64,000 bases of DNA from Psilocybe azurescens (GCA_023853785.1 JAJIRX010000752.1:1-64000), one strand, 5' to 3'; numbered from the stretch's first letter, positions 45,829 to 57,118 are shown. Translations and numbers: made by a program. Notes: generated by a model from the letters alone, not told the origin.

Positions 45829-48067
45829 TTTCGGTGTCCGTCCCAACTTCTAGACTGATGTCCGACTCTATTTCTACGATGTCTGCATGAGCGCCAGAGG
45901 CCGGGACGTGTCTGCCTGATTCACTCGTATCCGACCCAATCTCTATGCTGGCGTCCGATCCAATCTCAAGGATATCTGTGTGAGTTCCGGCGGCTGTTGT
46001 ATAAGCATCGGAGGCCGCTGGAGGGCCCAACATGAGACGAATGTTTACTGGCTGGGAGGATAATATTAAGAATATACTGGGAGAGATTCTTCAAGAGTAT
46101 TACCGTTTTTGTTTGTATCTAACTGCATCTCTGAGCTGATGTCCGATCCGATTTCGACGATGTCATTGAGTGTGTCGGAGGCCGGGCCAGGACGGGCAGG
46201 GGTTCACTGGCTGAAAAGATTGCATTATTGACATATTTTCAATGCCTATTCAATAAAGAATTACCATTTTCAAGCATATTATCCGACTCTATCTCGATGC
46301 TGCATCCGACCCAATTTCCACTAAGCCATCCAGCTCATCGGTACCTAAACAAATGTCGATATCCTCGTTGGATTCACTAGAAGAGCTGTTTGAAGGTTGC
46401 CAGTTCCTATCTTTGATGCTGTCTGGCCCACAGATCAAGGTATTCAGGGTCAGTGGCCCATCCATTTGGATCTCAATGTTGGGATCTAAACAAATGTTGA
46501 TATCCTCGTCGAGTGAGCTGGAAGACCTGTTTGAAGGTTGCCAGTCTCCATCGTCGCTGCTGTCTGGCCTGCAGATCAATGTATTCAGGGTCAGCGGCTC
46601 ATTCATTTGGATCTCAATGCTGGGATCTAAACAAATGTTGATATCCTCGTCGAATGAGCTGGAAGACCTGTTGGAAGGTTGCCAGTCCCCATCGTCGCTG
46701 CTGTCTGGCCTGCAGATCAATGTATTTAGGGTCAGCGGCCCTGTGAAGACAGTCACAGCGGCCACCGCCTTGTCATTAGATCCTACTTCGATGAGGTCAT
46801 TGGTGATCTTACCTCCTCCTACATGCTCGTCTGTCCCAATGTCAAAATGCCTGTCTTCAACGTCGGATCCAATTTCGATATCTCCTGGCTCACTGGAAAT
46901 AGATCTTTCGGCAGCCGCATCTCCGCCTTGCACACTCTCGCTGTCGGTCCCAACTTCGAATTCTTCATTATGAAAGCCGGCAGCCGCACTCTCCTTGCAC
47001 GCTCACACTATCAGTCCCAATCTCAAACTCTTCATCGCCTAAGCCGTCAGCTGCACCTCGCGACGCTCTCGCTGTCGGTCCCAACCTCCAATTCTTCATC
47101 ACCCATGCCGACAGCTGCACCACCACCTCGCACACTCTTGCTGTCGGTCCCAACTTCGAAGTTTTTCATCACCCATACCGGCAGCCGCATCTCCACCTTG
47201 CACGCTCTCGCTGTCGGTCCCAACCTCCAATTCTTCATCACCCATACCGGCAGCCGCATCTCCATCTTGCACGCTCTCGCTGTCGGTCCCAACCTCCAAT
47301 TCTTCATTATCCATGTCGACAGCTGCACCACCACCTCGCACGCTCTCGCTGTCGGTCCCAACTTCTAACTCTTCATCACCCATCCCGACAGCTGCACCTC
47401 CACCCCGCGACGCTCTCGCTGTCGGTCCCAACCTCCAATTCTTCATCACCCATACCGGCAGCCGCATCTCCACCTCGCACGCTCTCTCTGTCGGTCCCAA
47501 CCTCCAATTCTTCATCATCCATGTTGACAGCTGCACCACCACCTCGCACGCTCTCGCTGTCAGTCCCAACTTCGAATTCCTCATTACTCATACCGGCTGC
47601 CGCACTTCCACCTCGCACTCTCTCACTGTCGGTCCCAACTTCTAACTCTTCATCGCGATCGGACCCTATTTCAATATCTCCATCTTCCGAATCAGACCCA
47701 ATCTCGATAATAGCATCAATGTCCAACGGCCTGTCCTCTTGCATAATCTCGCTGTCGGATACGACTTCAATGTTGTTGAGTGTATCGCGTACGCTATCAA
47801 TGTCTGAACCTATTTCGATGTCGTTATAATTGTCCTGTTGAAGTCGATCTTCATCAGCGCCGGTGTCCAAACCAATCTCAATGATGTCGTCGTCGGAAAT
47901 CCGTTGGGTAGCCTCGTCAACTCCCGAGCTATCAGATCCAATTTCCATGCTGAGGTCTGGAGAGGACGCTATAGTGTTAACTTGAACATCGATATACAAC
48001 AAAGATCTTGTTATATACAAAACAAATTCCCAGAATCTATATGCTTACCTCTAGATTTTCTGGGCAT
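45829..48067 (-). CDS. Acidic protein with about 27 tandem SUMO-interacting-like motifs (5' part of a larger gene)
   Basis: The start is MPRKSR at 48067, followed by a GTAAGC donor and an exon beginning SPDLSMEIGSD. Motifs of the form hydrophobic-hydrophobic-x-hydrophobic followed by Ser/Asp/Glu occur again and again: DIIEIGLD, AIIEIGSDSEDGD, NIEVVSDSE, ELEVGTDSES (many copies), DLIEVGSND, GLVEIGSD, DILEIGSD, DIVEIESD. This matches the SUMO-interacting motif consensus, which is often arrayed in SUMO-targeted ligases and chromatin proteins. Introns GTAATT...TTTTCAG and GTAATA...CCTCCCAG separate the last exons. There are at least three frame shifts inside the array (near 47405, 47160, 47060). 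The reading ends with EIQ and a TGA supplied by the mariner insertion. The locus seems to continue at 44940. Confidence 0.55.
46355..46745 (-). repeat. Three 56-residue (about 168-bp) tandem repeats
   Basis: Each copy encodes LTLNTLIC(R/G)PDS then DWQPSN-type sequence, a Ser run and (N/S)EDI(N/D)ICL. The two copies nearest the N-terminus are almost identical; the third has diverged. Located within the SIM-array gene. Confidence 0.8.
46940..47640 (-). repeat. Tandem array of about 69-bp units encoding ELEVGTDSES
   Basis: Plus-strand unit: CTCTCGCTGTCGGTCCCAAC, TTCTTCATCACCCAT, CGGCAGCCGCATCTCCACC. About ten units; most translate to E-L-E-V-G-T-D-S-E-S plus a Gly/Ala/Met spacer. Some units carry an extra base (CGCGACGCTC instead of CGCACGCTC at 47060 and 47405) that changes frame. 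Confidence 0.8.
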
Positions 48068-48295
48068 GACAGGATAGTAATTCCTATTATTGGCCTACAC
48101 TAAAAATGAGCTCGCCGACTTAAGAGTATGATGGTGGTCGATGACTGAGACGCGACTCGAATAAAAGTTGCAATACGGCATGTGACCTGATTTGAGCTAT
48201 TTTGAGACAGTTCAAAATTCTTCATCTCCATCAAATTGTCTTCTCTTAACTAAACGCTGAATCTTTGATTAGCTTTCAATACCTCATTCGTGATT
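48068..48295. promoter_or_regulatory. Shared intergenic region between two divergent genes
   Basis: Only 228 bp separate the predicted start codons at 48067 (minus) and 48296 (plus). A bidirectional promoter is likely. I see no clear TATA box or named factor site. Confidence 0.4.
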
Positions 48296-50334
48296 ATGTC
48301 TACCGCCCTGACTTCCCATATTGCTCGCGCCAATCAGGCAGACAAACGAATCATTTGATTAGCACGGGACCCAATCGAGTATAAAGCTAATCTTGTGGAA
48401 CTCTACAGTGAATTGGTGAGCGAAAAATTTAATTTTGCGTTGTATTCGTTAGCTCAAATGTTATAATGGTAGGTGGCTCTGGACTCTCAAAGCCAAAACC
48501 TTCCTAACCAACCCAAAACTTTGTGGAAGGAGGTTCACGATATACTGATGGGAGGCAGGGCAAACAAAGGCAGGGGATGGTTACTCAGGCCAATGGCAAT
48601 CCAAGTTGCCGAGGCAGCAGAACGTCACAAGGCCATGCTTAAAGCAAGAGAGGACCAGAAGGAGAAGGAGAAGACAAAGGAACATGTCAGGGAACGCACG
48701 CAGAAGCCGAAGAACAAGGTATCGACTGGAAATTCTCATGCTGAAACGGCATCCGCTACGGCGACCGCTGAAGAGGACAACATTCGCAAAAAAAAGAGAT
48801 CTGCACCATCCAAGCCCAATTTCAGCGCCTCAGTAGGAAACGTAAAAAAGCAAGGTTATAGTTTCCAGCGATGATGATGGAGGTGAGACAAAAAGGCAAC
48901 ACCAGGAAACCCACAAAACCCACAAAACCCAGAACGAGGTGACGCCCTAAAATAAAGAGTTAGTTGATCTCATATTGCTTGTTACATATTTTAACAAATT
49001 ATTACAGAGGAATCTACAAAAATGTTGACAGGATAACTCCAAAGCCTGCAAAACCTGGTCAGGAAGATAAAGCGGCGACCGCTCCAAATAAAGCACGCAA
49101 AAAGCGGCCGCCGGGGAGGCCGTTAAGGCTGGCAGTTCAGCCCCACCAGATTCCTCCCTTAAGTCTGACCATAATGCTGATGTAAAAGGGTGGGTTGATG
49201 GCGATGTTTCTTGCGATTCGTGCCTGAAAGCAAGTCGAAGGTGCTTGGTCCTCGCCGACGAGACAGCACGGGAGGGACACGCATGTTGGGCTTGCAAGAA
49301 TGGCAAAAACGATGCCCTTTGGCCAACACAGCAAACATCGGGCTCCACTTCAAGACACCTCTGAGTGATGGTATGCTCAGACAACTGGGAGAACATCCTG
49401 GTTGTAACGACTTGGGGGACCTTCTTGCCGAGATCTTGCAGAAGGTCCGCCAACATTGCGAAGCCCTCCAACGCCGGATGACCTTCTGGGGGATATCTTG
49501 CAGGGTGTCCAAGATATTCAAAACAAACAACAAGTATTGGAGAAGGATCTGCAAGAGATGAAGGGGTGGATGGGAATGATAAACAAGGGGGCATCGTTCA
49601 GAATGATCCAGTCATCAGGTTTCATCAGTCCAAAGTCGGTCACCGTGCCCATCGTGAACGACATTGTGGAGTCCGTAGCAGAGGCTGAAGGTGCTGCTCC
49701 TCCCCCAAAATCTGGCAACTATGGAGGGAAGTTCGATGAATCAGAGGCCCCAGAAAACCAGGATGTCCCCAAGCAATTAGGTACTACAGAACTGACACTT
49801 CCTACCGTCCCAACTGCCGACGACAACACACCCCTCACCAAGGCTGCCGGCGACACATTCAACATCGATCCAGATGCCGCAGTCGTTGCGGCCCACAGCA
49901 AACCAGGCGCTGCAAACTCTTTGCCTGGACTAAATCAAGATTCAACAAGTAACATATCAGGGGCAGTAGTAACAACAGAGCTACTGGATCAGCCAAAATT
50001 GTTTTCAACAGATTCTTCAACCAGCACGGTCGCCGATGACGTAGGAGGATTTACAACTCAGCCAGTTGAAAAACCAAACTGCAATAGTTGGATTCCAGAA
50101 GGTACTTTGGAGCCAGCAACTTATATACCACATTTCCGTTACACAGAACTGGAGCCAAACACACTGGTGCCGTATCCTTGTTCTCCAACCCCGGAGGCTG
50201 GAGCAGTGGGGAAAGAAGACAATGATTGGCATGGGGAATATGAGGAGGTGGGGTATGCCACTACAATGGCTTTGAAACGCAAAATGGAATTGGAGGGAAA
50301 TGAGGATCATGAGACGAAGAAGAAGAGAGTATAG
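48296..50334 (+). CDS. Basic/SIM-like/AT-hook/cysteine-cluster protein, function unknown
   Basis: The start MSTALTSHIARANQADKRII is followed by TGA at 48356, perhaps a mutated Arg codon. Exon 2 opens after a GTGAGC...GTAG intron with VALDSQSQNLPNQPKTLWKE and a Lys/Glu-rich helix. With single-base repairs in two short runs, the end of this exon reads SRKRKKARVIVSSDDDGG, a basic cluster plus a SIM-like acidic motif. Exon 3 has an AT-hook-like KKRPPGRP and a cysteine cluster CDSCLKASRRC...HACWACKNGK. The last open frame (49456-50334) has a coiled coil (LGDILQGVQDIQNKQQVLEK), a Thr/Asp-rich middle and a C-terminal KKKRV nuclear signal. A chromatin or DNA-binding role is plausible. Divergent to the SIM-array gene. 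Confidence 0.5.
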
Positions 50335-50361
50335 TTTTTATATCAATTTATTTATTGCTAT

Positions 50362-51050
50362 TTAGGTACGGACTAATGGTACTGCTACTTCATGGAAATT
50401 GAAGGGAAGGGAAGAGATTACTATTTCACGCCTCACCTTTCCAGATGCGGTTCTGCCTTTATTAATAGCTGTGCTTATTGACAACTTTACTTTGGCCTTT
50501 GACGGCCCCGACGTCGTTTTCGACTTGTTCACAGCGGCAGCCGTGGCTACAGGAATAGCAATTCGGCTAGACCTTCTTACTGTGGTCCCTAAGTTTTTGA
50601 AACTTTTTCTTTGCTGGTTGAAGAGGTAGAAGGATGAAGATGCTTATCCAATTGTTGAATTGATGGCGGTGACTGTATTCGTGATTCTTGCAGGATTCCA
50701 TCTTCATGAGCGATTTGAGACAAGCGATGACTTCGGCGACCGACTGCTTGATTAGTTTCTTGTTGGAAGTCGCTTTCCAATTGCATAGTGGAAGATTGCA
50801 CAACAGTGGTTTGTGTTGGTTGATCATAACAAACAGGGTCTGTGAGGTGGCCGCCAACATTGTTTTGGTTTTGTTGTATGAGATGATCGTCAGTGCCCTC
50901 TACTTCAGACGATTCGGACGATGGAGATCGCTCCCTAACCTGGTGGACATACGATTGCACAGTGGACAATTGCACAACACTGGTTTGTGCTGGTTGATTA
51001 TGACCAATAGAGTCTGTGAGGTGGCCGCCATCAGCAAAATCAGAAATACT
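50362..51050 (-). CDS. Ser/Gln-rich nuclear-type protein, partial
   Basis: The minus strand reads SVVQLSTVQSYVHQVRERSP, an acidic ESSEVEGTDD and a repeat of the GGHLTD...QPTQTTVVQ unit. A TAG follows that disappears if the T5 run at 50594-50598 gains one base, giving KVSKNLGTTVRRSSRIAIPV, a Lys/Ser/Thr-rich stretch and VISSLPFNFHEVAVPLVRT to TAA at 50362. The N-terminus was not located. It converges on the gene at 48296, with 28 bp between stops. No family recognised. Confidence 0.4.
50787..51018 (-). repeat. Two direct repeats of about 65 bp
   Basis: TTGCACAACA(G/C)TGGTTTGTG and GTCTGTGAGGTGGCCGCCA occur at 50790-50855 and 50958-51025, spaced 168 bp. They encode GGHLTD(P/S)...QP(T/A)QT(T/S)VVQ twice in the minus-strand gene. 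Confidence 0.75.
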
Positions 51051-51149
51051 ACAGAGCGCTCGGGTAGTACTCTATAGCATCCGAGTAGTTTAGCAAAGGT
51101 CCCCATTTAGATAGTCTTTTGTCACTTGTATGTAATTTATTCTGGTTGT

Positions 51150-51345
51150 TATGGAGTGCTATATACCTCTCGTATAGCATGTGCTACAAAAGCCCATAGC
51201 ATTCCATAGCACCATCTAATTATGTTCATAGCACTGCCTAATTATGTCCATAGCATTACATACCATAATCCATAGAATCCCATATCACAATCCATAGTAT
51301 CATCTATTAGAATTCATGGTAATCTGTAGCATCCCTCATCCTACT
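51150..51345. repeat. Degenerate CCATAGCAT short-repeat tract
   Basis: CATAGCATT, CCATAGCACCATCTAATTATG and ATAATCCATAGAATCCCATA-like words recur about ten times in an intergenic stretch. It may be a transposon edge or a simple repeat; no inverted ends found. Confidence 0.4.
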
Positions 51346-51567
51346 ACATAGCAGTATATAGACAAGGGCAGCATTACAAACCACTTACCATCCTCTAATA
51401 TTATACCTTGATTAGCCAATTGAAAGGCCTGTACAATGTGGGGTTCAAATGAAATGACCAGGTAAAATTTCGTATGCATTAAATTAGTTCTACGACAATT
51501 ACTGTAAAGAGGACTACCACTTCTGAGACAATACAAAGAAGAAATATGATAGATACAGCCCACACAA

Positions 51568-54500
51568 TCAGTCAAGTACGGGTTCAAAGTTATATGGGTT
51601 GACCATATCATCACGAGCCTGAAGTTGCCTCCTATTACTCATACATTTTGAGGTGAGTTCAGAGGAAATAGTGTATTGATTACTTACATCCCCATTGCTG
51701 CCCAACGACGACGATTGTCCTCAAGAACACATTTATGGTATTCATATGTTCTGACCTTGTCTATCAGCGCTAGCATGGCAGAGTGTATCTGGCCATATGC
51801 TTTTTCGCTGAAGTCGTTTTTGTCATGGGTTCCAGATCGCCATTCATCGAGGCAGCTGCGAATCTGATAGAGTGGTTAGCACTTGTCATGCCATGGTAAA
51901 CAGATTAAAATGTAACATACACACATCATGACCAGGGCAATAGCACCATCCGGTACCATGTCCTTAAACTGGTCAGGGAACGACTTTGCTATACCGTTGT
52001 CTCGATTGTAGTAGAATTGAAGGATGAGGTTTTGAATACATGGGTGTGAGATGTTCGCGTTTACCCTTCACAGATGAAAACTTAGTAACATCGATTAAGT
52101 GGATGAGGAGATTTACTTACCTCAGTGTTTGGTGGACCAACCAGGAACAGACAGTTTGGTTGTAAAACTGCATGGACCTGACGAGAAATTACCACCTCCA
52201 AGTGTTTTTGCTGGGGGATGGTGGGTCCAGCATAGGTGAGGACATCTACATAGTGTAGCATGACGAGTTGACGGCAAAGTTGTTTCATTGCACACCGGTA
52301 GCTGGCAGCCTCCTTGTATACCTAGACAACATATCAATAAAGATAGAAACAAGAAAATGAAATCAATCTTACAACTATAGACATGGGCCTGGTAATCGTG
52401 TACCCTGAAAGAATCAAGCACATTAGTAGAAAGAATGATCGAATATAATTATAGACCTTACTGTCACTGAGCTCTATACCCTTTTCTTCGTGAGCTGCTA
52501 AGGATTGCATTAAACATGCTCTAGCATCCGAAATATCGAATGAGCGCATAGGAAAGGCCTTTTCTACAGCGATGTAAAACCGGAATCGTTCTTTAGCATC
52601 CTGGATGACAGTTTGCCAGGTTTTCGGGTAATATCGAAGGCAAGTGTTGTTGGTATGAGCTAATTGTCCTACTACTTGTCCCTGTTTCTGATTTTTACCC
52701 TCCCGTTCATTTGATTGGGCCTCAGAGTCCACAGTATCCTCTTCTTCACCACGTTGACTCGAGGCCTGCTGATTTGAAGCAGCAGCAGCAAGCCTTGTAG
52801 GAGAAGGTGGGGCGATTGGGACGATTTCGGCGGTGGTGTTCTTCAAGGATATCGCGAACGCCGTAGTCCTAAAGGACAAGCTCAGTACATGCACTTTGAA
52901 CAGGTAAGGTCATACCTCTTGCGCAGCCAAGTTGGGATTTTGAGAGTAGCTTCGAAGATATTCAAAAGCGCGCCTTTCGTCTTCATCGTCAGATACTTCG
53001 TCAACAGGGACTATAAATTTGTAGGTTCCTTAATCTTAGTGTATGGAGAGGAAAGGCTTGCACTTATGGCCATCCCCATTGCCCTGAGCGTCAAGCTGAC
53101 CTCCTGGGAAGAACCTGACGTCGTAAGGATTGTTGAAGTCATCATCGTCCTGAAGATAAATAATTAGTAAGATGTGATTCGAAAGCTTACCACTCACATG
53201 TTGATCATTTTGTGAGCGATCTTTGTCACGCCACTGACTTTGGTGATTCTCGTCATTGCTCCAGCAGAATGGTCTGAGTCGTGCCTCGTCTTCGTCTTCG
53301 TCTTCATCCTCGTTTTCGTTCATCACGTAGTCTTCTTCATTGTCGTTGTCATTGTCCTTATCACCATCGACATCGTTCTCACCGATGAGTCGACCATGGA
53401 GTCCGCTGGTTTCAGTAACTTCGTTCTCTTGAGCGGGTGGATCGTCGTATATGTCGTCGTGCGTTGCCTATATAAATTCCATATCGGTATCGAATATAAC
53501 AAACATATATATATATATTAAAAAAGAAACATACGTCCATCATATAAAGCGTTGAATTCACTTGAGGTACTATTAGCGGGCTTCTTCTGTGTTTAAAAGA
53601 GTAAGCTATACCTCGCGGAGTCCGTCCTGAGGCTTCCATAGGCCTCTGCTGCTGCAAAGGGGTTCACGAAGTTGATTCGCAACGGCCCCTTGCTGAGAAG
53701 GGGATTGCTGTTGAACAAGAACTGGTTGGCGCTGTTGTTGTTGAGCAAGGCCCAGGGGCGGTTGACGCTGTTGCTGCTGAGCAAGGCCCGGGAGTTGGCG
53801 CTGTTGGTGCTGAGCAAGGCCCAGGGGCGGTTGACGCTGCTGCTGTTGAGAAAGGCCCGGAGGCACTCGACGTTGATGTTGCTGAATGACAGGAGGTTGA
53901 CGTTGTTGCTGCTGGACAACAAACGGCGTTGGTGACGCCTTTTCAGTCTCCTCGTTCCGTTCGCAGAATTGATTCGACGAGGTAATGGGGCTCCCCCTTA
54001 AGGGTGGGTCGACCCGATTGACTTTCGTGACCTGTAAAGGCTGTAAGACAATATTGAGATATACAATCTTCAGAACACTCACATCGCCACGAACGCGCTT
54101 GGCAGGAGGGGCCATGTCATTATTGGACAATTCACCTGCGAAAATTTCAAGTTCGGTGGGCTCAGCACCTGCGCGCGCGCCCTCGTTGGCGCTTCTGGAT
54201 CTTCGCCTCAAGGTCCTGACCAACGGCTTGGGCTGCCTTCTGCAGCTGAGCTATGTGACCACCTTGGCCACGGGTACTGCGAATTGGCCTACAATTACCG
54301 GTAGGAACGTTCTCTTTAATACAAAGATAAGTAAAAGTTGGTCCTGTATATTCTGGAATGCATACCCTTATTCACTGTCGCTTGAGTGCCATCTGGCACT
54401 GGTATGCCCATAACCGCCGGGCTATCTTCAAGGTCTACTGCGGCAGAATATGTACTAGTATCAGTATGAGAAACAATGTTAGCAGGCGGAAAAAAACCTC

Positions 54501-54633
54501 GTGTGTCCACTTCAGCGGCCCCACTGGGACGCACCGAGTCAGGTATAGCTTTGGTCGTCCTTTTCGACGTTCTGGTCGGTCGGGAAGAGGCTTTTGTATT
54601 GCTTTTGGTGGATGCTTTCTTTGTGTTAGCCAT
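51568..54633 (-). CDS. DUF6532-domain protein (Agaricomycete-specific)
   Basis: The start at 54633 (MANTKKASTKSNTKASSRPT) begins a basic Ser/Thr/Lys N-terminus. A Gln-rich region with QQQQRQPPLGLAQ repeats (53690-53900) and an acidic NENEDEDEDEDEA segment follow. The DUF6532-like domain runs from about 52640 (YYPKTWQTVIQDAKERFRFY) through MKQLCRQLVMLHYV, ISHPCIQNLILQFYYNRDNG and WRSGTHDKNDFSEKAYGQIH to YEYHKCVLEDNRRRWAAMG. A last small exon ends FEPVLD at 51568. Introns of about 45-60 bp fit (for example GTAAGGTCT...TTTCAG near 52420-52465 and GTAAGT at 51699). The family is abundant near transposons in Agaricomycetes and its function is unknown. Little sign of decay. Confidence 0.7.
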
Positions 54634-54724
54634 GTTGAAAATTTTCTGACACTCTCTATGTGATTAAGAGTTAACGGGGTGAAGCTGAGCTATTCGGATG
54701 GTTCACTTTTCAACATGTTACCCC

Positions 54725-55400
54725 TCAGACTGCCCCTTTTTGTGACAATAGATCCGACCCTACTTCACTCCGAGCTCCGGCCTCCCCCCCCTGTAACATA
54801 AACAAAGAGTTTTGATGGTTTCTATCTAATTAAGAGAAGAAATTTTGTGGTACAACATATATAGGGGCTTAGACGTCTGCTAGTCCAGAACCATACCAAT
54901 AATCCCAAACAACGCCGATGCAAAGCTTTAGAAATGGTTGAGCTTGAAGAATGGCAAGAAGAAATATTGTGGTACAGCATATATAGGGGTATAGACATCT
55001 GTTAATCCAGATTCACACCAATAGTCCCAAACGATGAGTGAGAGAACATATGCAAAGCTGTAGAAACAGTTGAGCTTGAAGAATGGCGAAGCGAAAGGAG
55101 GGGATAACTCACAGCCCTCTACATGCTCCGTAAGTTTCTCAGATTCTTCAACAGCTTCACCAGGCTCATGTATAGGCACAACAATCCCAAAAGATATTAA
55201 AATATGTCGGATTCGACCCAGGGCAAGTTGTGCATCGAAAAGCTCCATATCAGCCGTTTTCAAGGCTGAAATCGCCGCTTCCGCCCGGACACACAGCTCC
55301 GCCCTGTTTACGTCGGCACGCAGCCTCCTTTTCTTTGGCTTCTTGCAGCATTGTGTACGCTTGTTCAGGGCGGGTTACCTAAATGGTTGGTTGAGAGCTG
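54725..55400 (-). CDS. Coiled-coil protein fragment, unknown function
   Basis: The minus strand carries RPEQAYTMLQEAKEKEA, then after a small frame break CVRAEAAISALKTADMELFD, LALGRIRHILISFGIVVPIH and EESEKLTEHVEG before a GTGAGT donor at about 55107. A final exon after TTTATGTTACAG encodes EAGARSEVGSDLLSQKGAV and stops at 54725. Heptad-like leucines suggest a coiled coil. The N-terminal exons upstream of 55400 were not resolved. Confidence 0.4.
54845..55085. repeat. Tandem duplication of about 118 bp inside an intron
   Basis: TGGTACA(A/G)CATATATAGGGG through CAAAGCT(T/G)TAGAAA(T/C) and TTGAGCTTGAAGAATGGC occurs twice in a row, enlarging the predicted intron of the coiled-coil gene to about 310 bp. 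Confidence 0.75.
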
Positions 55401-55409
55401 TACCATGAC

Positions 55410-56172
55410 GATGTGAATCGGTAGCGTACACTGACACCAAGTCGTGATGTTCGTGATATAGAAGTAGGCAACATGATTAATTTGAATTCCTGATATCAGT
55501 TGAAGCGAAATGACAAGGACTGAAGTCTGCGTTACAGGTAGAGAAACAAAGGTTTTGCAAGAAAATTGCAGCCACCGCTGGCACCGACGTGTTGATATTG
55601 ATCACATGATATTCCAGTTATGGATTCGTCTCTAAATGGCAAGTTTTCGCGACAAATTCCTGCTGGGGATGCGATGTGTCATGAGAAATGAGGAGGATCA
55701 ATTGACCTTGCAGGAAATCTTGGTCGACTGAATTTCTAGAGAGCCAACATGCCCCCGACTAGGGAAGTGATAGAAATTATATTGGATGAAGACTTGAGCG
55801 TGGGAAAGCTTGGGAATGGATATTAGAGCCTGCGAAGTGGGCTTGCCGTAGTCCGCAGAGTTGATTGATTGATTAGGAGCAAAGAAATTGACATGGCGGA
55901 GGGCGGAAAGAAATCATAGGGTAAAAATCCAACAGCACCGATAAGTAAAGAACGAGCGGATTTCAACAATGGTATCAACCGACAAAGACATATGTATGAA
56001 GGGATAGGAAAGGTTCTTTCGGCAAGAGGGACATTGGAGGGGCAGCAAACGGTCTGGAATATTCAAAGGTAAGTAAGCTAAAGTAGAGTAGCCAGCAGAT
56101 AACTTACTTCTGGACCCATGTTTCACCGACGAGCTTCAAGGCCTCAGATGGCGCGAATGGCTTTGCAACCAT
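55410..56172 (-). other. Possible tiny gene start; otherwise no gene
   Basis: At 56172 an ATG opens MVAKPFAPSEALKLVGETWV, followed by a good 54-bp intron (56107 GTAAGT to 56054 CAG). The continuation is short (about 25 codons) in the spliced frame, so this may be a relic. The rest of the stretch shows no coding pattern. Confidence 0.25.
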
Positions 56173-56295
56173 GGCTATTTGCAACTTGTGGTCTGAGTAC
56201 ACGATTGGGCCATATCAAATAAATCGGGTAGCGATGGAGGTAGCGAACAGGAAGAGGTGACGAAGAGACCATGTAATAGGGACAATAGAGGGCGG

Positions 56296-56905
56296 ATGGC
56301 GACATCGGAAGGTGTCGGTCAAGGACTCAAAAAAGATGGAGAACGTTGGAGGAGACAGTAGGATGTAGAAGAAGCGCTCCTCCGCATCCTCATCTTTATC
56401 AACATATATGAAGGCGGCAGAGAATGTAGATCCCGTAGATCCTGCTGCCTGGATGGCGATATCGGAAGGAGTCGAGGACTCAAAAAAGATCGAGGACGTT
56501 GGAGACAGCAGGATGCAGAAGAAGCGCTCTTCCGCATCCTCACCTTCATCAGCGCCAATGAAGGCGGTAGCAAAGGTAGAACCGGTTAATCTTGCTGCCT
56601 GGATGGCGATATCGGAAGGAGTCAAGGACTCAAAAAAAGATCGAGGATGTTGGAGGAGACAGTGGGATGCAGAAGAAGCGCTCTTCCGCATCCTCACCTT
56701 CATCAGCGCCAATGAAGGCGGTAGCAAAGGTAGAACCGGTTAATCTTGCTGCCTGGATGGCGATATCGGAAGGAGTCGAGGACTCAAAAAAGATCGAGGA
56801 CGTTGGAGGAGACAGTGGGATGCAGAAGAAGCGCTCTTCTGCATCCTCACTCTCATCAGAGACAATAAAGGCGGTAGAAAAGGTAGAGCTCATAGATCCT
56901 GCTGC
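56296..56905. repeat. Four tandem copies of an about 150-bp unit
   Basis: GGCGATATCGGAAGGAGTC, ACTCAAAAAAGATCGAGGA, GCAGAAGAAGCGCTCTTCCG and ATGAAGGCGGTAGCAAAGG recur starting at about 56296, 56456, 56606 and 56760. Copies 2-4 are over 90% alike by eye; copy 1 is more diverged. Frames are open on both strands, but nothing links them to a gene with motifs. Confidence 0.85.
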
Positions 56906-57010
56906 CGGAGTCAATAGGGTTGACCCCAATCCCAAGGCAACGTACCTTGGGATTGGGCAAAGGAGGTTGAGAGGAGAGTGTGAAGAGATCGATGACTGTC
57001 GCGAGGTGAT

Positions 57011-57118
57011 CACGTGAATATTCAAACTCCGTCGTACACATGAATATTAAAACTCCGATGCACACGTGAATATTCAAACTCCGTTGTACACGTGAATATT
57101 CAAACTCCGTCGCACACG
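57011..57118. repeat. Minisatellite, four copies of about 27 bp
   Basis: Unit: CGTGAATATTCAAACTCCGT followed by CGTACA. One copy has ATTAAAACTCCG instead of ATTCAAACTCCG. Confidence 0.85.
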
